A stretch of DNA of 64,000 nt from Eretmocerus hayati (lineage: Eukaryota; Arthropoda; Insecta; Hymenoptera; Aphelinidae). The translations under genes and the position numbers were made by a program. The DNA is taken from NCBI GenBank assembly GCA_029851415.1, contig CM056744.1, forward strand, positions 15,321,268 to 15,385,267, given 5' to 3'. Numbering within the stretch: position 1 is the first letter of the stretch; each line of letters starts with the position of its first letter. The notes under the pieces were generated by a model that had not been told where the DNA came from, ran no database searches, and saw nothing but the letters and a program-made list of their open reading frames with translations. Shown here in pieces: positions 36,801 to 49,200 of this stretch.

Positions 36801-38957
36801 ACATCTTTTGATTCACTCTCTTCGCTGCAATAGAACGACCATAAATCGAAAATCTCGATCAGTATAATATTGAAATCTACCTACTTCAGATATATTTTTC
36901 GAAATTCTTTCCTAGTAAAAGAGGGCCATTTCTCCATTTGAAATTTTGAGTCAAGAATATTAATATCGAATCGAAACCAATTGACATGCAGCTGTCTTCT
37001 GAAACGGAATTCTCAAACTTGTCGATCGATGAAAGTCGTTTCATGCTCATATAGATCATATGTATATGTGTTGTATATCCAATTTTCCTTTTCTGAGAGT
37101 TAGGGAGAATTAGATAGGATATTCAATCGGATGACGTATGTTCAACGAGTCACGTAATCCAATTTATCATCGAAATGAATTACTTACCGGATGCATCTAC
37201 CTTGTTACAGGTATCATCAATATGTTCTTGCGATGCCACGAAGCCTTTGATCACAACCCCGTTGACCGACAAGGAGTATCTCACTTTCATATAGCTTGTA
37301 TGAGGAACGATTTGACTGCCGTCCAAGAATTTGTAAAACGTGGTGCGGACATAAATTGTCCCAAAGACTACTTTGCTTACGACAAATCCGGATATTCGCC
37401 ACTTCATCTAGCCATGGATGGCAATGTAAATGTAAACAAGGAAGTTGTGAGATTTTTACTGGATAATGGTGCCGATGTAAATGCCCAAACAGCCGACGGT
37501 TCTAGACCGCTCCACATATATCTTCGAACCGACCTCAAAGGAGAAAATGCGATTGAACATCGTTTGGATCTAATCGAGATGTATCTGAGGTACCCATTAA
37601 AAATCTCGTAAACATAATAGTATCGAAATTCACAATGGCCTAAATCACTTATGAACATTGGTTTTCTTCACAGTTATCCCGGAGTGGACATAAATGCTAG
37701 AAATATGTACCGCGAGACAGCCTTGGCCAAACTCTTCAAACAAAAAACTGGCAAAGGTGTGACATGTCTCAAAGAACTCGAAATTTATTTGGTGCATGGT
37801 GCTCGGGTGAATTTAGTTGATCAGCTGACTTCTTCGACTCTTCTTGGAATAGCTTTTGATACAAAATTTGCACCCGAATATTTCAAAAAAGTATGCGAGC
37901 TTGCGGTTGATCTGACGGATGTGGATCCTGTGTTTGGTTTCAATGCCATTCACAATTTAGTATCCTATCGACAAGCTGGAACTAGTGGTAGATCGTGGAA
38001 AGAATATGCATGGGCAATCGATCTACTATTGAGGAAAGGGTGTAAACTTGATCAACAAGACAAAGAAGGTAATACTTCAAATGAACTTTTGACCGGTAGC
38101 CTCGAAATGTAGATGGACACTGAATCATTTTGAGATTCACAGTTTACTCGCAACTCAAATCTGAGGAAACAACGGTGTAGAAATGATTTTATCCAAATCT
38201 GAATCAAATTTTTTGTTTGCATCTGTTGATCTAGATGGTAACAACAATACTTTGCTCTGTTACAGGGAAAACGCCTCTTCACGTTGCAGTCGACTACAAA
38301 AATTCACATGCCGTCGAGGGTCTCCTGGCTCATGGTCCAGACATCAACCTAGTTGATAACAGGGGTCGAACAGCTCTAACTGAATTTGAAAACTCTGCCT
38401 GGAAATGCATGGGCTATCCAGTATTTCGTGAAATTGTGATGTACGTTCACAAGCTACTGTCATTCAAGTTGAGCGTCAGTGATTTGAATCAGAATTTCTT
38501 CAAAACCACTCGCAAATCTGCCTTCTACGACCATATGCCTGACGAATACAAAATCGAAGCTGATCGTATGAAGTCTGTTAAGATTTGTGGCGCGTACAGC
38601 TTACGCGATTTCCTGTCCGAGAGAGCCGTCATTGAATACTCGATAAAACCTCGACATGCTATTGACGATCTATTTCGCGATAGTGCAGAACTTCGGAAGC
38701 AGTATCCAGAACTAAGTTGTCTACTGATGCTACTGTATAGGAAAGCAAGAAGACGTCATATGTTGGTTCAACCAGCAAAAGATTCGCTGAGCGAAGTCAC
38801 AGGAATAAATTTACCCGATCTATGCTCCGAGGTAGTGTTACAATATCTTACGATTGAAGAGTTAGAGAAGTTAGTCGCGGCAGGTACTGAAGATAGAAAT
38901 CCTCATAAACGACAAAAAGTTCAACATCCGAGCGTGGCTGGTCCCGCAGATGTATGA
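33854..38957 (+). CDS. Large ankyrin-repeat protein with C-terminal PRANC-like domain (gene 3)
   Basis: Four exons, 33854-36563, 37211-37589, 37674-38068 and 38266-38957, join at phases 1, 2 and 1 without a break to give 1391 residues. The start ATG (GAGAAATGTCG) opens the long first exon. Ankyrin repeats run from about residue 70 to 1190 in the same three-repeat modules as gene 1, with signatures GISHFHIAC, GLTKLHIAC, HISHFHIAC, GLSFFHMAC and GVSHFHIAC. An acidic insertion (NELEDESYPNTDEEWDSDE) interrupts one module near residue 455. The last exon encodes one clear ankyrin repeat (GKTPLHVAVDYKNSHAVEGL) and the PRANC-like region ending LPDLCSEVVLQYLTIEELEKL. A basic tail with HKRQK follows, perhaps a weak nuclear signal. 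It is probably a protein-interaction scaffold or ubiquitin-ligase adaptor by family analogy. No transmembrane segment. Confidence 0.9.
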
Positions 38958-41400
38958 GAATTTCACATGGATAGTGCCATCGAGAAAGAGGATGCAATCT
39001 CGACTCGTAATTTTGTGGACAGCTGAACTCTGATCAGGAACATTTTCTCGGTTTTGCTGACAATACTCCTTTTTAAAAACGGGAAAAATGACTGAAAAAG
39101 TCATAGTGTTGAATAGCTGTCGGTATCGCCGAAGCTTTCCAAAATTTATTAGTGTATGTAGTCCGTGAACGTCAACAACGTGATAGTTTTTGAAAATTTG
39201 ACGATTAACGATCACTTTTATAAAATATGTAAGAAACATCTGGAAGAACAGTTTCTGAGGATACTAGGTCATTAGAGATAGTCAACTGCTACGAATGAAA
39301 AAGTAGAAAAACCTGCATTCATAACAAACAAAATCATGGTTTGTGAATATTTCATAGAGCATTCGAATATAATTATTACATTCGGTTGTTCTACAAAATC
39401 GTGTACGATTCAATCGCTTACCAACAGTACGTTTGAATCACGAAAACCGAAAGCATACTTGCAGAATTCTCAGACAATTTTCATTAAAAAAGACCATACA
39501 GTAGTATGACTCTGAGCTAGGAGCCGAATAGTTCTGGGAATAAAATCATCATATTGTAATTGTAAATAAGTCATCATTTGCTCTAATTATGCATGTTTTC
39601 AAGATCAACTCGTTCTATGTTATTGATATTAGTTCTGATTTTACTCATGTAGATGTTGAATTTAGGTTCTTGAGTGGACAAACCGATCATCTTCAAATAT
39701 GTATCAAGAAATATTTTACGTTCTGAGACCTGAATGAACATTGTAGAGCATTCTATTTTATGCTACTTTCACTCATTTTTTGCCATACGTCGTGCAACTT
39801 CTGAAAAAACTACAGATGTTTCTTGAGCTTCCCTTCCTCCCCCCGATCAGTCTGAATTGATTTCTTGCAGCAATATGAAATTCCCTAATACATGGCATGG
39901 ATATTCATGTTTGTAATGATGGTGATCGAATTGTAGATAAATGAAAAGTTTACATAATAGTTGTATAAAAAAGTGTTCATTTTCTCACGGACACAGACAT
40001 TTCAAGGATGATTGAATTTGAACAGAGACTATGAAATATACGTGATTCTTTTTTAATGAAATTCTTTGGATTTCCCTACTTCTCGAAACTTTATTCTCCA
40101 CTCCAATTTGGGATACTCACAATTAGTAACATTTGATTAGATTTGATTTCTAAATATACGGGCTAGATACCCCTTTTTGACAAGTGTAAACTGTTGTATT
40201 ATTTTTTCCTATAGAGAAGATAATCCATTTCCGAAACTTCTTTACTGAGGTGAAAATTCACATCTCCACTGGGAGCGATAACTGAAGTAATGGCTCAGTG
40301 TCTGTCTGGTATTCAGCTCAAAATACTCTATAGTACTTCTAGAGCACTCATGTGCAAACGTGCACTTACGGAGGTCCCAATAAATTTCTACAAATAATAT
40401 TCATCCTATCAGATTCCACGGCGATGAGGTTATGGGTGATCAGAATTCAATTTAAGAACTCGCGAGCTCTTAATTTAAGAGTTTGTCACCTCTTGAACTC
40501 CTATATACTTAGAACAGACGGCGCTATAACTTTGAGAGGTTGCTGTTTCTTGATTCAAGAGGCATACATTTCATTCCAAGAGATGGAACTCTTATTAAAG
40601 TACCCAAATTGACCTCTTGATTTAAGAACAGAAAATTTAAGAGGTGTAACTATTTTAAGAAATTCTTAAAATTAAAGGTGGATCCCGAACAACTAAAACC
40701 ACGGTAAAGACACATTTGAATTTGATTTCATACGAATGAGAATGAATTCATTTACGGCGCGTTGATGAGTAACTTGAAGTTCTTCAAACATTTTTGGCAA
40801 AACTGAACAAATTTATGGTTCCGATGCACGAGAAACTGTACTTTTACTCAAGTTGAAATTCCGTATATTCGTCTACAGCTATAATGAGAGATTTTCTCGA
40901 AGCTCTGATTAGGATGCAGCGTATCTAGTCGTGACAAAAATGAAATTGAAGTACTGCTAAACTTTTTTCGTGGATCATTACATAAGAAAAAAATGTTTAA
41001 CATCACGATAGTAGTGGACATGACAATTCAACGCATTACATGACGAGTTCATAACTTGCGTGACGGCATATCGAAAGATTGAATGTGTTATTTTAGTGTT
41101 TTCCCGTGGTCGAGTCGTGCGAAAATTGATTCTGACACGTTTCTGGATGAAAAATAATTTGAGATGATGAGCCAATTTTATCTTGCAAACTGACCCGTCT
41201 CTCTTACCACTCAGTTATTTGATGGATATTGATGACATTGTATTCTGGATCGCGAGAAGGGTATCATCTCGGACATGAATGCGATGATTGAATTATGGTA
41301 GATGCATTTCTTGCTCGATTTGTTGTGGAAATCAGTCGCAAGTAATACAGAGACTTTCTTTGTAGATTGAAATAAATTATCATGTATTACATGCAGAAGT
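38958..41400. other. Intergenic stretch between ankyrin gene 3 and GMC gene A
   Basis: No gene recognised. It includes the 3' flank of ankyrin gene 3 and a palindrome-rich repeat patch at about 40465-40670. Confidence 0.45.
40465..40670. repeat. Palindromic CTCTTGA/TTAAGAG repeat patch
   Basis: The words CTCTTGAA, CTCTTAATTTAAGAG, TTGATTCAAGAGG, CCTCTTGATTTAAGAAC and TTTAAGAGGTG recur in both orientations across about 200 nt. The outer parts form imperfect inverted arms. It looks like a small degraded foldback element. Confidence 0.4.
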
Positions 41401-41457
41401 TCAATAAACGTGTCATTGATGATATTGGTGACACGTTTGCATCATTCCTCTCGTGAA
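41401..41457 (+). promoter_or_regulatory. Conserved upstream block of GMC gene A
   Basis: This block is shared with 46022-46082 upstream of gene B. Conserved parts are TTCAAT(A/G)AACGTG, GATGTTG-like sequence, and GACACGTTTGCATCATT followed by C/T-rich DNA and TGAA. It lies about 160-210 nt before the gene A start codon. It may hold core promoter or enhancer sites; ACACGT and TTTGCAT are typical transcription-factor words. It is preserved while flanking intergenic DNA has diverged. Confidence 0.45.
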
Positions 41458-41614
41458 AAATGTATTTTTGATTTTCATAAAACATATTTCGTCTGTGAAT
41501 TAGAGATTGACATTTTTCTCAAATGTCATGTATAAAAATCTGAGTATGGGACAGCTTCCACTTCAATTTTCTCGATTAGGTGGAGGAGGTCTGATCCATC
41601 TGTACAAGTTCGAA

Positions 41615-44600
41615 ATGGCCTCAAAATGGCTAATAATATTTATCGTGGGTTTCTCAATAGTTTCAAGTTTAGTAACAGGCTTGAATATGAACTTGATTTG
41701 GAGATCTTTGAGCAATATTATTTCGATAAAAGTAGGTGAAACTAAATTCTTGGCAGATATCGTGAAATTTAGGCAACAGGAATTAGAAGATGTGACGCCT
41801 TCAGATGGGGAAGAATTTGATTTTATTGTGGTCGGAGCAGGAAGTTCTGGAGCCGTTATAGCTTCAAGATTGAGTGAAGTGTCAAGCGCACGAGTTTTGC
41901 TAATTGAAGCCGGGGGTCATGAAAATTTGATAATGGATATACCTATGGCTGCCCTGTTCTTGCAATACAATAAAAAAACGCACTGGGACATGTTAAATGA
42001 GCCATCCGATTCATCTTGTTTAGGAATGGAGAATCGACAATGCACGCTGCCATTTGGAAAAGTCATGGGTGGTTGCAGCACCATCAATGCCATGATAGCT
42101 ACTCGAGGTATGTGAAATTTTTCTCATCCTGTGTTTCACACAAAAAAATTCCCTCGTCACGATTTTCTCAATCTTCTCCCGGGATTAAGGCTGCATTTTC
42201 ACGCTAGCGATTTTTCGCCGCGGCGAGCGATCTTCGTCATTGGTGTGAGAGAGAAAGTTGTATCAGGCGTTCTCTCTCACACCAATGGCGAACATTACTC
42301 GCCGCGGCGAAAAATCGCTAGCGTGAAAATGCAGCCTATGAGTTAATTTTTATGAGATTAGTATGAGGATGTAGATATCCCTAAAAAATTGAATTTGGTC
42401 CAGTATGAGTCGAACGACGACTATAGTCGTTCCAATAGCAAACTATAAAGTACAAATTTTGCGAAATCTCGGGACTCTTCGGCGAAAGTTCGAGCTTTTA
42501 GAATTTATTTGATCTCTTTGCAGTGGACGTGAGGATGAAGTGCTGAATTCCGAACGTACAATAACGTCTATGCGACCTTCGAAATTTTTATCACATTGAA
42601 GCTCAAGGACGACAAGAAACTACCAATATTCTGTTGACCTCTCTTAATCATCAGTTTATTTTATACTGCGGAATACTTCTTTCATGCTGGTCGTCATGAG
42701 CTTCCTGCAACCATCACAGTCCAAATCCCCCGGACAATAAACTTCACTTACATTACAATGCATGGTAAAAAAAAAAAGATATGAGAACGATCAGAAAACG
42801 GCCTTGATCCTTAAAGAAAAAAAGGGTTTCCCTCAATTTCTGGATAAAATTTTGGATTATGAAAATTTTAATTGTCTGAACAGGTTCCAGAAAAAACTAT
42901 GACGAATGGGCTCAGATGACTGGCGATCAAGGATGGTCCTACAATAGTATGCTGAAGTATTTCAAGAAAATGGAAACGTGGAATGTAACTCTTGATAATT
43001 TAGAGATGGAATATCACAATTCTGATGGGCCAGTTCGAATAAATGACGTTATGTATCGGACCACGTATGTCGATAGTTGGGTTAAAGCGGGAGCGGAATT
43101 GGGACTACCTCCGGTAGATTACAATGGTCGTAGGCTAGCTGGTTTGAATTACTTGCAAACAAATGTTTTTAACGGCGAAAGACTGAGTTCTAACAAAGCT
43201 TATCTGCATCCAGTCAGAGGTCGAGAAAATTTAGTAGTCAGTATGTTCAGTCACGTAACTAAGATTCTGATAGATCCCCAGACGAGAATCGCTTATGGAC
43301 TTGAGTTCATCAAGAGAGGAAGAAAAATAACTGTCAGAGCAAGAAAAGAGATAATTTTGAGTGCTGGAGCAGTTGGATCACCAAAGCTTCTCATGCTTTC
43401 GGGAATAGGCCCAAGGCAACATCTACAAGATTTAGGGATACCCGTCCTTGTAGATGCTCCTGTGGGTGAAAACCTTATGGATCACATAACTCTTATAAAT
43501 CTTAACTTTTTGACAAACGCAACAGGGGGTATTCAAATGTTGAATCTCATAAAACCAGATGACACGTCACTTAGCGACTACTTCAATGACAGGAAGGGAC
43601 CTCTTACAGTGCCCACTGGTGTTGAAGGTGTTGGTTACATCAATGTTGACGATCCATCCGCTGAAAATCAAAACATAAATATGGAATTGATTTTCGGAAA
43701 TATTTTGCCCAACTGTTTCATATACAGAGCACTTGGATACACAGAAGCTCATTGGAGAAGGTCTTTCTTGGGAGCTGATTTTAAAGAGGGATATTTCATT
43801 TGGCCAACTATCGTACAACCGAAAAGTCGAGGCAGAGTACTTCTAAGGGATGCAGATCCACTGTCTAAGCCAAGAGTCTTTGGAAACTATCTGTCCCATC
43901 CAGATGATGTTAGAGTTGCAATTAAGGGAATCAAGTTTGCTTTGAGAATTAGTGAGACAATCGCAATGAAAAGCATCGGATCAAAGTTACATCACGAGGT
44001 GGTCCTTGGTTGTGAGGGTCCAGAGTTTTTATCAGACGACTATTGGGAATGTGTACTCAGAACTTTTATGCTGTCTTTGTGGCATCACTCGGGAACGTGC
44101 AAGATGGGACGAGAAAATGATCCTTCGGCAGTTGTCAATACTAGATTACAGGTGAGTTCCTCTGCGGCTCGCTGTTGGACCATGACTGGAGGATAAGCTA
44201 TCTGAATTTCTGAGACACTCCAAGTTCTCTGACATTCCTGCTGAAAATAATTTCGTGGAGCCTCATGGGATCCCATGGGACTCCATGATTCCTGGCTCTG
44301 GAAGAATTTTCCATTTTGATATTTGCGAAATTTGGTATCGAAAACTTTCAGCATACAAATTTCGACCATTATTTACTCTCTCAGTCGGAATCAGTGAAAA
44401 TCGCTCCCAACTCACTGATTTGCAGTGAACTTCACTGCGAATCAGTGCATTTGCACTGAAAATCAGTGGTTGGGAGCGATTCTCACTGACTCCGGCGGAG
44501 AGAGTACAAATTTCGGACATTATTCCTCCGGTCCACGAAGCAAATATCGCAAATATCAAGTTCATAAATTTTCCCAGGGCCAGGTCTCACGAATTCGCAT

Positions 44601-44938
44601 GGGCTCACATGGAATTATTTCCAGGTGGGGTTTTGGTTACTTGAGCTTCAAGCTGGATCTGAGATATTGTCAACATAGTCCTAAAAAGAGCTTTCTTGGA
44701 AATCAGTTTCAGTTCCAATTTGAGAAGATCATTCAATGGACAATTCTCGAAACAAAAATGTCAATATTGATATTTTTTTTAGGTTAAGGGAATCAAGAGG
44801 TTGCGAGTGGCTGATGCTTCAATAATGCCTATGGTACCTGTGGCACATCTCAACGTACCATCGATGGCTATTGGAGAAAAATTAGCTGACATCGTCAAGT
44901 GCGATTGGGGTTACAGTTCAGGAACTGGAAATTGTTGA
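41615..44938 (+). CDS. GMC oxidoreductase, glucose dehydrogenase-like (gene A)
   Basis: Exons 41615-42107, 42884-44151 and 44783-44938 join at phases 1 and 0 to give 638 residues, normal for insect GMC enzymes. I chose the ATG at 41615 because a signal peptide (MASKWLIIFIVGFSIVSSLVTG) follows directly. The FAD-binding motif FDFIVVGAGSSGAVIASRL is at about residue 69, followed by VLLIEAG and then PFGKVMGGCSTINAM. GMC signature 2 is SAGAVGSPKLLMLSGIGP. The C-terminal active site has HHSGTCKMG, with the catalytic His, and VAHLNVP, with His at the second catalytic position. The family oxidises alcohols or sugars using FAD; substrate and acceptor cannot be read from sequence. The product is probably secreted. 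Intron 1 holds a hairpin element at 42188-42337, and intron 2 holds a foldback at about 44240-44625. Confidence 0.94.
42188..42337. mobile_element. Hairpin MITE in gene A intron 1
   Basis: A 150-nt inverted repeat with near-perfect arms of about 65 nt. The left arm begins AGGCTGCATTTTCACGCTAG and the right arm ends with its complement. The arms contain CGCCGCGGCGA and GTGTGAGAGAGAA, and the loop is about 15 nt. The near identity of the arms suggests a fairly recent insertion. No clear target-site duplication beyond a possible TA-like context. Confidence 0.8.
44240..44625. mobile_element. Foldback element in gene A intron 2
   Basis: Imperfect inverted repeat of about 385 nt centred near 44432 (GCAGTGAACTTCACTGC). 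Matching arm blocks are AATCGCTCCCAACTC and GGTTGGGAGCGATT, the GATATTTGCGA word with its complement, and GGAATTATTT near the right end with AAATAATTTCG near the left. Non-coding, MITE-like. Confidence 0.65.
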
Positions 44939-46021
44939 AGCGGTTTGCGGGAGTTGAGTTGTCCCTTGGAAAATAATCCTTTAAATCTCATGTAAACCAA
45001 TTTTCATTTCAAGATATTGATTTTCTTATGTCGAAAGCCCACGACTTTTTTGGATAAAACTTGCTGGAAAGTTTCTCTCTCGCATAAGATGTGATTCGAT
45101 CTTAAAAGAGTATGTTATTCGTTTGTGTAAGAAAACAATTCATTTACGACAACGTATTCATGGTCGATCATCTTCATTAGACTGATGATTGGAAATCCAA
45201 AATTCAGTTGCGAGTGAACGCGGAAATATCACGTTAACTAGGGCACAAGAACTCAAATTTGTAACTAAGCTTGTTTTTCAAACAACTTCCAATATAATGG
45301 TTATTTCCGTGTTTACAATATACCTCATTTTCACAATAATTCACCTGAATTCTAGAAGCCCATCGCAATATCTGATGACATCTGGCAATATCCGAGTTAG
45401 AATCCACACAACGTCATGATTCGAAGCAGATTTTGATAAGAGGGCGGAAATTTGGCTTTTACACACCGAGTAAAATTTTCTATTGAGAGTTGGAGACGAG
45501 GATCAGAATCATCACAATAATGCGCAGACCAACACGTCTGAGATTCGAGCAACACTTATTCAATGGCCGTGTGAGAAATAAAATCGAATAGCTTGCTGCT
45601 TTTGATGATTCTGACATCGTGACACTCGTACAACAGATTTGATGTAAGAGTGATCCTTAGAAAATTCTTTTCCAAGGCACAAAAGAGTGCGCAGGCTTGT
45701 ATAATCTTGTTAGAATTTTATAGAATTTTAGTTGCCCTTTTACATTTATGCTCATTGCATCGAATATTTTGGGGGATTTGGAACGTCTGATGATAAACCG
45801 TTCGTCAATTCCGATGCGTGAAAATGATTGAGCAGAATTTCCAGATATATTTGTAATCCACAAGTGGGATTCTTCTCTTGACCAACAGAAGATATCGAAC
45901 TTGTGGTAGATACTCAAAGAATTACAATACTGAGATGTAGTTTTGACGAATGTGATTTTTGACGAATTGGTTTGATGCTATGCATTTCAAATATACTCGT
46001 GCTACGCTTAGATTAATAAAA
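44939..46021. other. Spacer between GMC genes A and B
   Basis: About 1.1 kb without a recognised gene, holding the 3' UTR of gene A. No clear polyadenylation signal was chosen. Confidence 0.45.
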
Positions 46022-46082
46022 TTTCAATGAACGTGCCAGCAGTGATGTTGACTTGACACGTTTGCATCATTTCTTTCCTGAA
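46022..46082 (+). promoter_or_regulatory. Conserved upstream block of GMC gene B
   Basis: Counterpart of 41401-41457. Here GACACGTTTGCATCATTT is followed by CTTTCCTGAA. It starts about 225 nt before the gene B ATG. Its preservation between the two paralogues suggests shared regulation, or only recent duplication. Confidence 0.45.
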
Positions 46083-46246
46083 CGATGCACATTTTGATTT
46101 CCTGAGACAAAGCTCTTGTTTGGCGAAGATTGGCACGCATCGCGAATATCATGCATCTGTCGTTGAGTCAGTTTCCACACATCTCCGCTCATACGAGTAA
46201 GTACGGAGATCCATTTCAATAGTGAAAACGGACCGGTGTGGCCAAA

Positions 46247-49200
46247 ATGACCAAATGGCTATTCACGGGAATTGTAATATCTCTCATCAGTACGAACCTA
46301 GCAATAAGTTTGAATATGAACGTGCTTTGGAGATCTTTGAGCAATATTGTATCAGCGAGAATGGGTGAAACTCGATTCATGGCAGATATGGTAAAATTCA
46401 GGCAGCGGGAATTGGAAGACATGACACCGTCAGATTGGGAAGAATTTGATTTTATTGTGGTCGGAGCAGGAAGTGCTGGAGCTGTTATAGCTTCAAGATT
46501 AAGTGAAGAGTCAAAAGCACGAGTTTTGCTGATTGAAGCAGGAGGTCATGAAAATATGATGATGGACATACCTCTGTCTGCCTTATTCTTGCAGTACAAT
46601 AAGAAAATGCACTGGGACATGTTGAATGAGCCATCGAATTCATCTTGTTTAGGAATGGAAAATCGTCAATGCAAACTTCCATTTGGAAAAGTTATGGGTG
46701 GTTGCAGCACCATCAATGCCATGATAGCTACTCGAGGTGAGCATAGAATCTACTGCCTCGATATGAGAAGTTTTGAGCTTTTAGAATATTCGATTTTTGA
46801 ACTCCAAGTTTTGTACTTGTTCTGATTTTTACGCGTACATGTCCATACCCAATCACAACGACAATATGTATATTAGAGGTAGGGATGGAGTTACGTCTAC
46901 TTTATGTAGGTCAAAACCTCGGGTATTCAATTCGGGAACGGTCGAAAATCGCGGAAAATACCCGAACATGTTTTACTTTTCTAACAGGTTTTTGATAGTG
47001 AGCTTGGTTTTGATTTTGGAGGTATTTTCAAGGTTATCTGGAGAACAACTCAATTCTTCAGATGAGAACTTCTACATTTGACCTTGATAGAAAATCGTGA
47101 AAACCCATGGGACATTTGTCCGAAGAATTTCTGGCCCAACTTGACCTGACGAAATAAAGTGAAAAATATTCACAGGGTAATCAACTTTTAGGTCACACCG
47201 TGTACATAAGAGATTTCTCTTTAAGATATCAGAGCGGAATGATGGGTTCTCAAAATCTGATACAGCTATTGGGATCATTCTTCTCGTCGAAGAAACCTTC
47301 CTCCCAAAAATGGAATACTTTTTTCATGGATTCCTCAAAAGGTTCTCGCCCCTCGAGCCATGACCCGATCCTGAAAAAAGTTTTATCCAGTTTCACAAGC
47401 TCTTAATTGATTTCTGTATAACGGATTATTTTTCATCGCCCTTTGAGTACTTGATTACACAGCTGGATCTACCAACTGAATCATTTAGAAACAATTAGAG
47501 ATATCAAACGTGACTTGCAAAGCATTTTTCTCAAAGTCTAGAAGTACCGCTAAAGTTTCCAATGGAGCATGTCATGGAACAAAAATCAAACGACAAATGG
47601 GAGTAAACCTCTGTGTTATTTTAGATGGCAGAAAAATCCAATATGGCCGAATCTCAAAACATTTCCATAAGAAATACATGGGGCCAAGATGGCGGCGTTT
47701 CAAGACAGGTTTACTCCCAAATGAGAATCAAACCCCGCATTGTCCTAAATGTCTATGTTGAGATTGGATATTTATGTTAAATACTCACTCTCAGTAATTT
47801 TTCAATTGTTGAAACAGGATCCGAGAAGGACTACGATAATTGGGCGCGCTTAACTGGCGATCATAGTTGGTCTTACAATACCATGCTCAAGTATTTCAAG
47901 AAGATGGAAACACATGACGCCGAATCCGATATTTCTGAGAGAGAGTATCACAATATTGATGGGCCAGTTCGGATTTGTAACGTCAAGTATCGCACAAAAT
48001 ACGCCAGAAGGTGGACCGAAGCAGGAGCAGAATTGGGTCTTCCTCCAGTCGATTACAATGGTCGCAAACTATCTGGTCTCAATTACCTTCAAACCAATCA
48101 AGTCAACGGCGAAAGAATGAGTTCCAACAGAGCTTACTTGCATACCGCCAAAGGTCGAGAAAATTTGGTGGTCAGTATGTTCAGTCACGTAACTAGGATT
48201 CTGATAGATCCCCAGACGAGAATCGCTTATGGACTTGAGTTCATCAAGAGAGAAAGAAAAATAATTGTCAAAGCAAGAAAAGAGATAATTTTGAGTGCTG
48301 GAGCAGTTGGATCACCAAAGCTTCTCATGCTTTCGGGAATAGGCCCAAGGCAACATCTACAAGATCTAGGAATACCTGTTCTGGTAGATGCCCCTGTGGG
48401 TGAAAACCTCATGGATCATCTTTCTTTCATAAATCTACAGTTTCTAACTAATGAAACCGGTGGTATCAGGATGTTAAACTTCATGAAGCCAGATGACACA
48501 ACTTTCAGTGACTACTTCAACAAAAGGGAGGGGCCACTAACATTACCAACCGGTGTTGAAGGCATTGGTTACATCAATGTCGACGATCCATCTGCTGAAA
48601 ACCAAAACCCAAATCTTGAACTATTATTCGGCAATATGCTACCCAGCATTCTCATGTACAAGGCACTTGGATTTACAGAAGCTCAGTACAAGAGATCTTT
48701 CAGTGGTGTTGATTTTAAAGAAGGATATTTCATTTGGCCCATTCTCATACAACCAAAAAGTCGAGGAAAAGTACTTTTGAGCGATGCAGATCCAATGTCC
48801 AAGCCAAGAGTCTTTGGGAACTATCTGTCTCATCCAGATGATGTTAGAGTTGCAATTAAGGGAATCAAGTTTGCTTTGAAGATCAGTCAGACTAATGCAA
48901 TGAAGAGGATTGGATCAAAGTTACATCATAAGGTTGTTCTTGGTTGTGAAGGTCCAGAATTTTTATCGGACGACTATTGGGAATGTGTGCTTAGAACATT
49001 CATGCTGTCTTTGTGGCATCACTCGGGAACGTGCAAGATGGGACGAGAAAATGACCCCTCTACAGTTGTGAACACCAGATTACAGGTAATTTTTCATGTT
49101 TACCGATATTTACAAAAATCATGTAAATATTCCAGTGCATTATCAGTCATCAAGCCTCTGACTATAGTGCTTTCCGTATTGTAACTTTGCTCTTGAGTTT

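Noticed and set aside
9485..38957. Integrated virus or bacterial (Wolbachia) insertion as the source of the ankyrin genes in place
   Set aside because: The genes have GT-AG introns and eukaryotic signals, and ordinary nuclear genes lie between them with no viral or bacterial neighbours. Ancient transfer is possible, a recent insertion is not supported.
41507..41614. N-terminal extension of GMC gene A from 41507
   Set aside because: The ATG at 41615 directly precedes a signal peptide equivalent to those of genes B and C; the upstream codons have no counterpart there.
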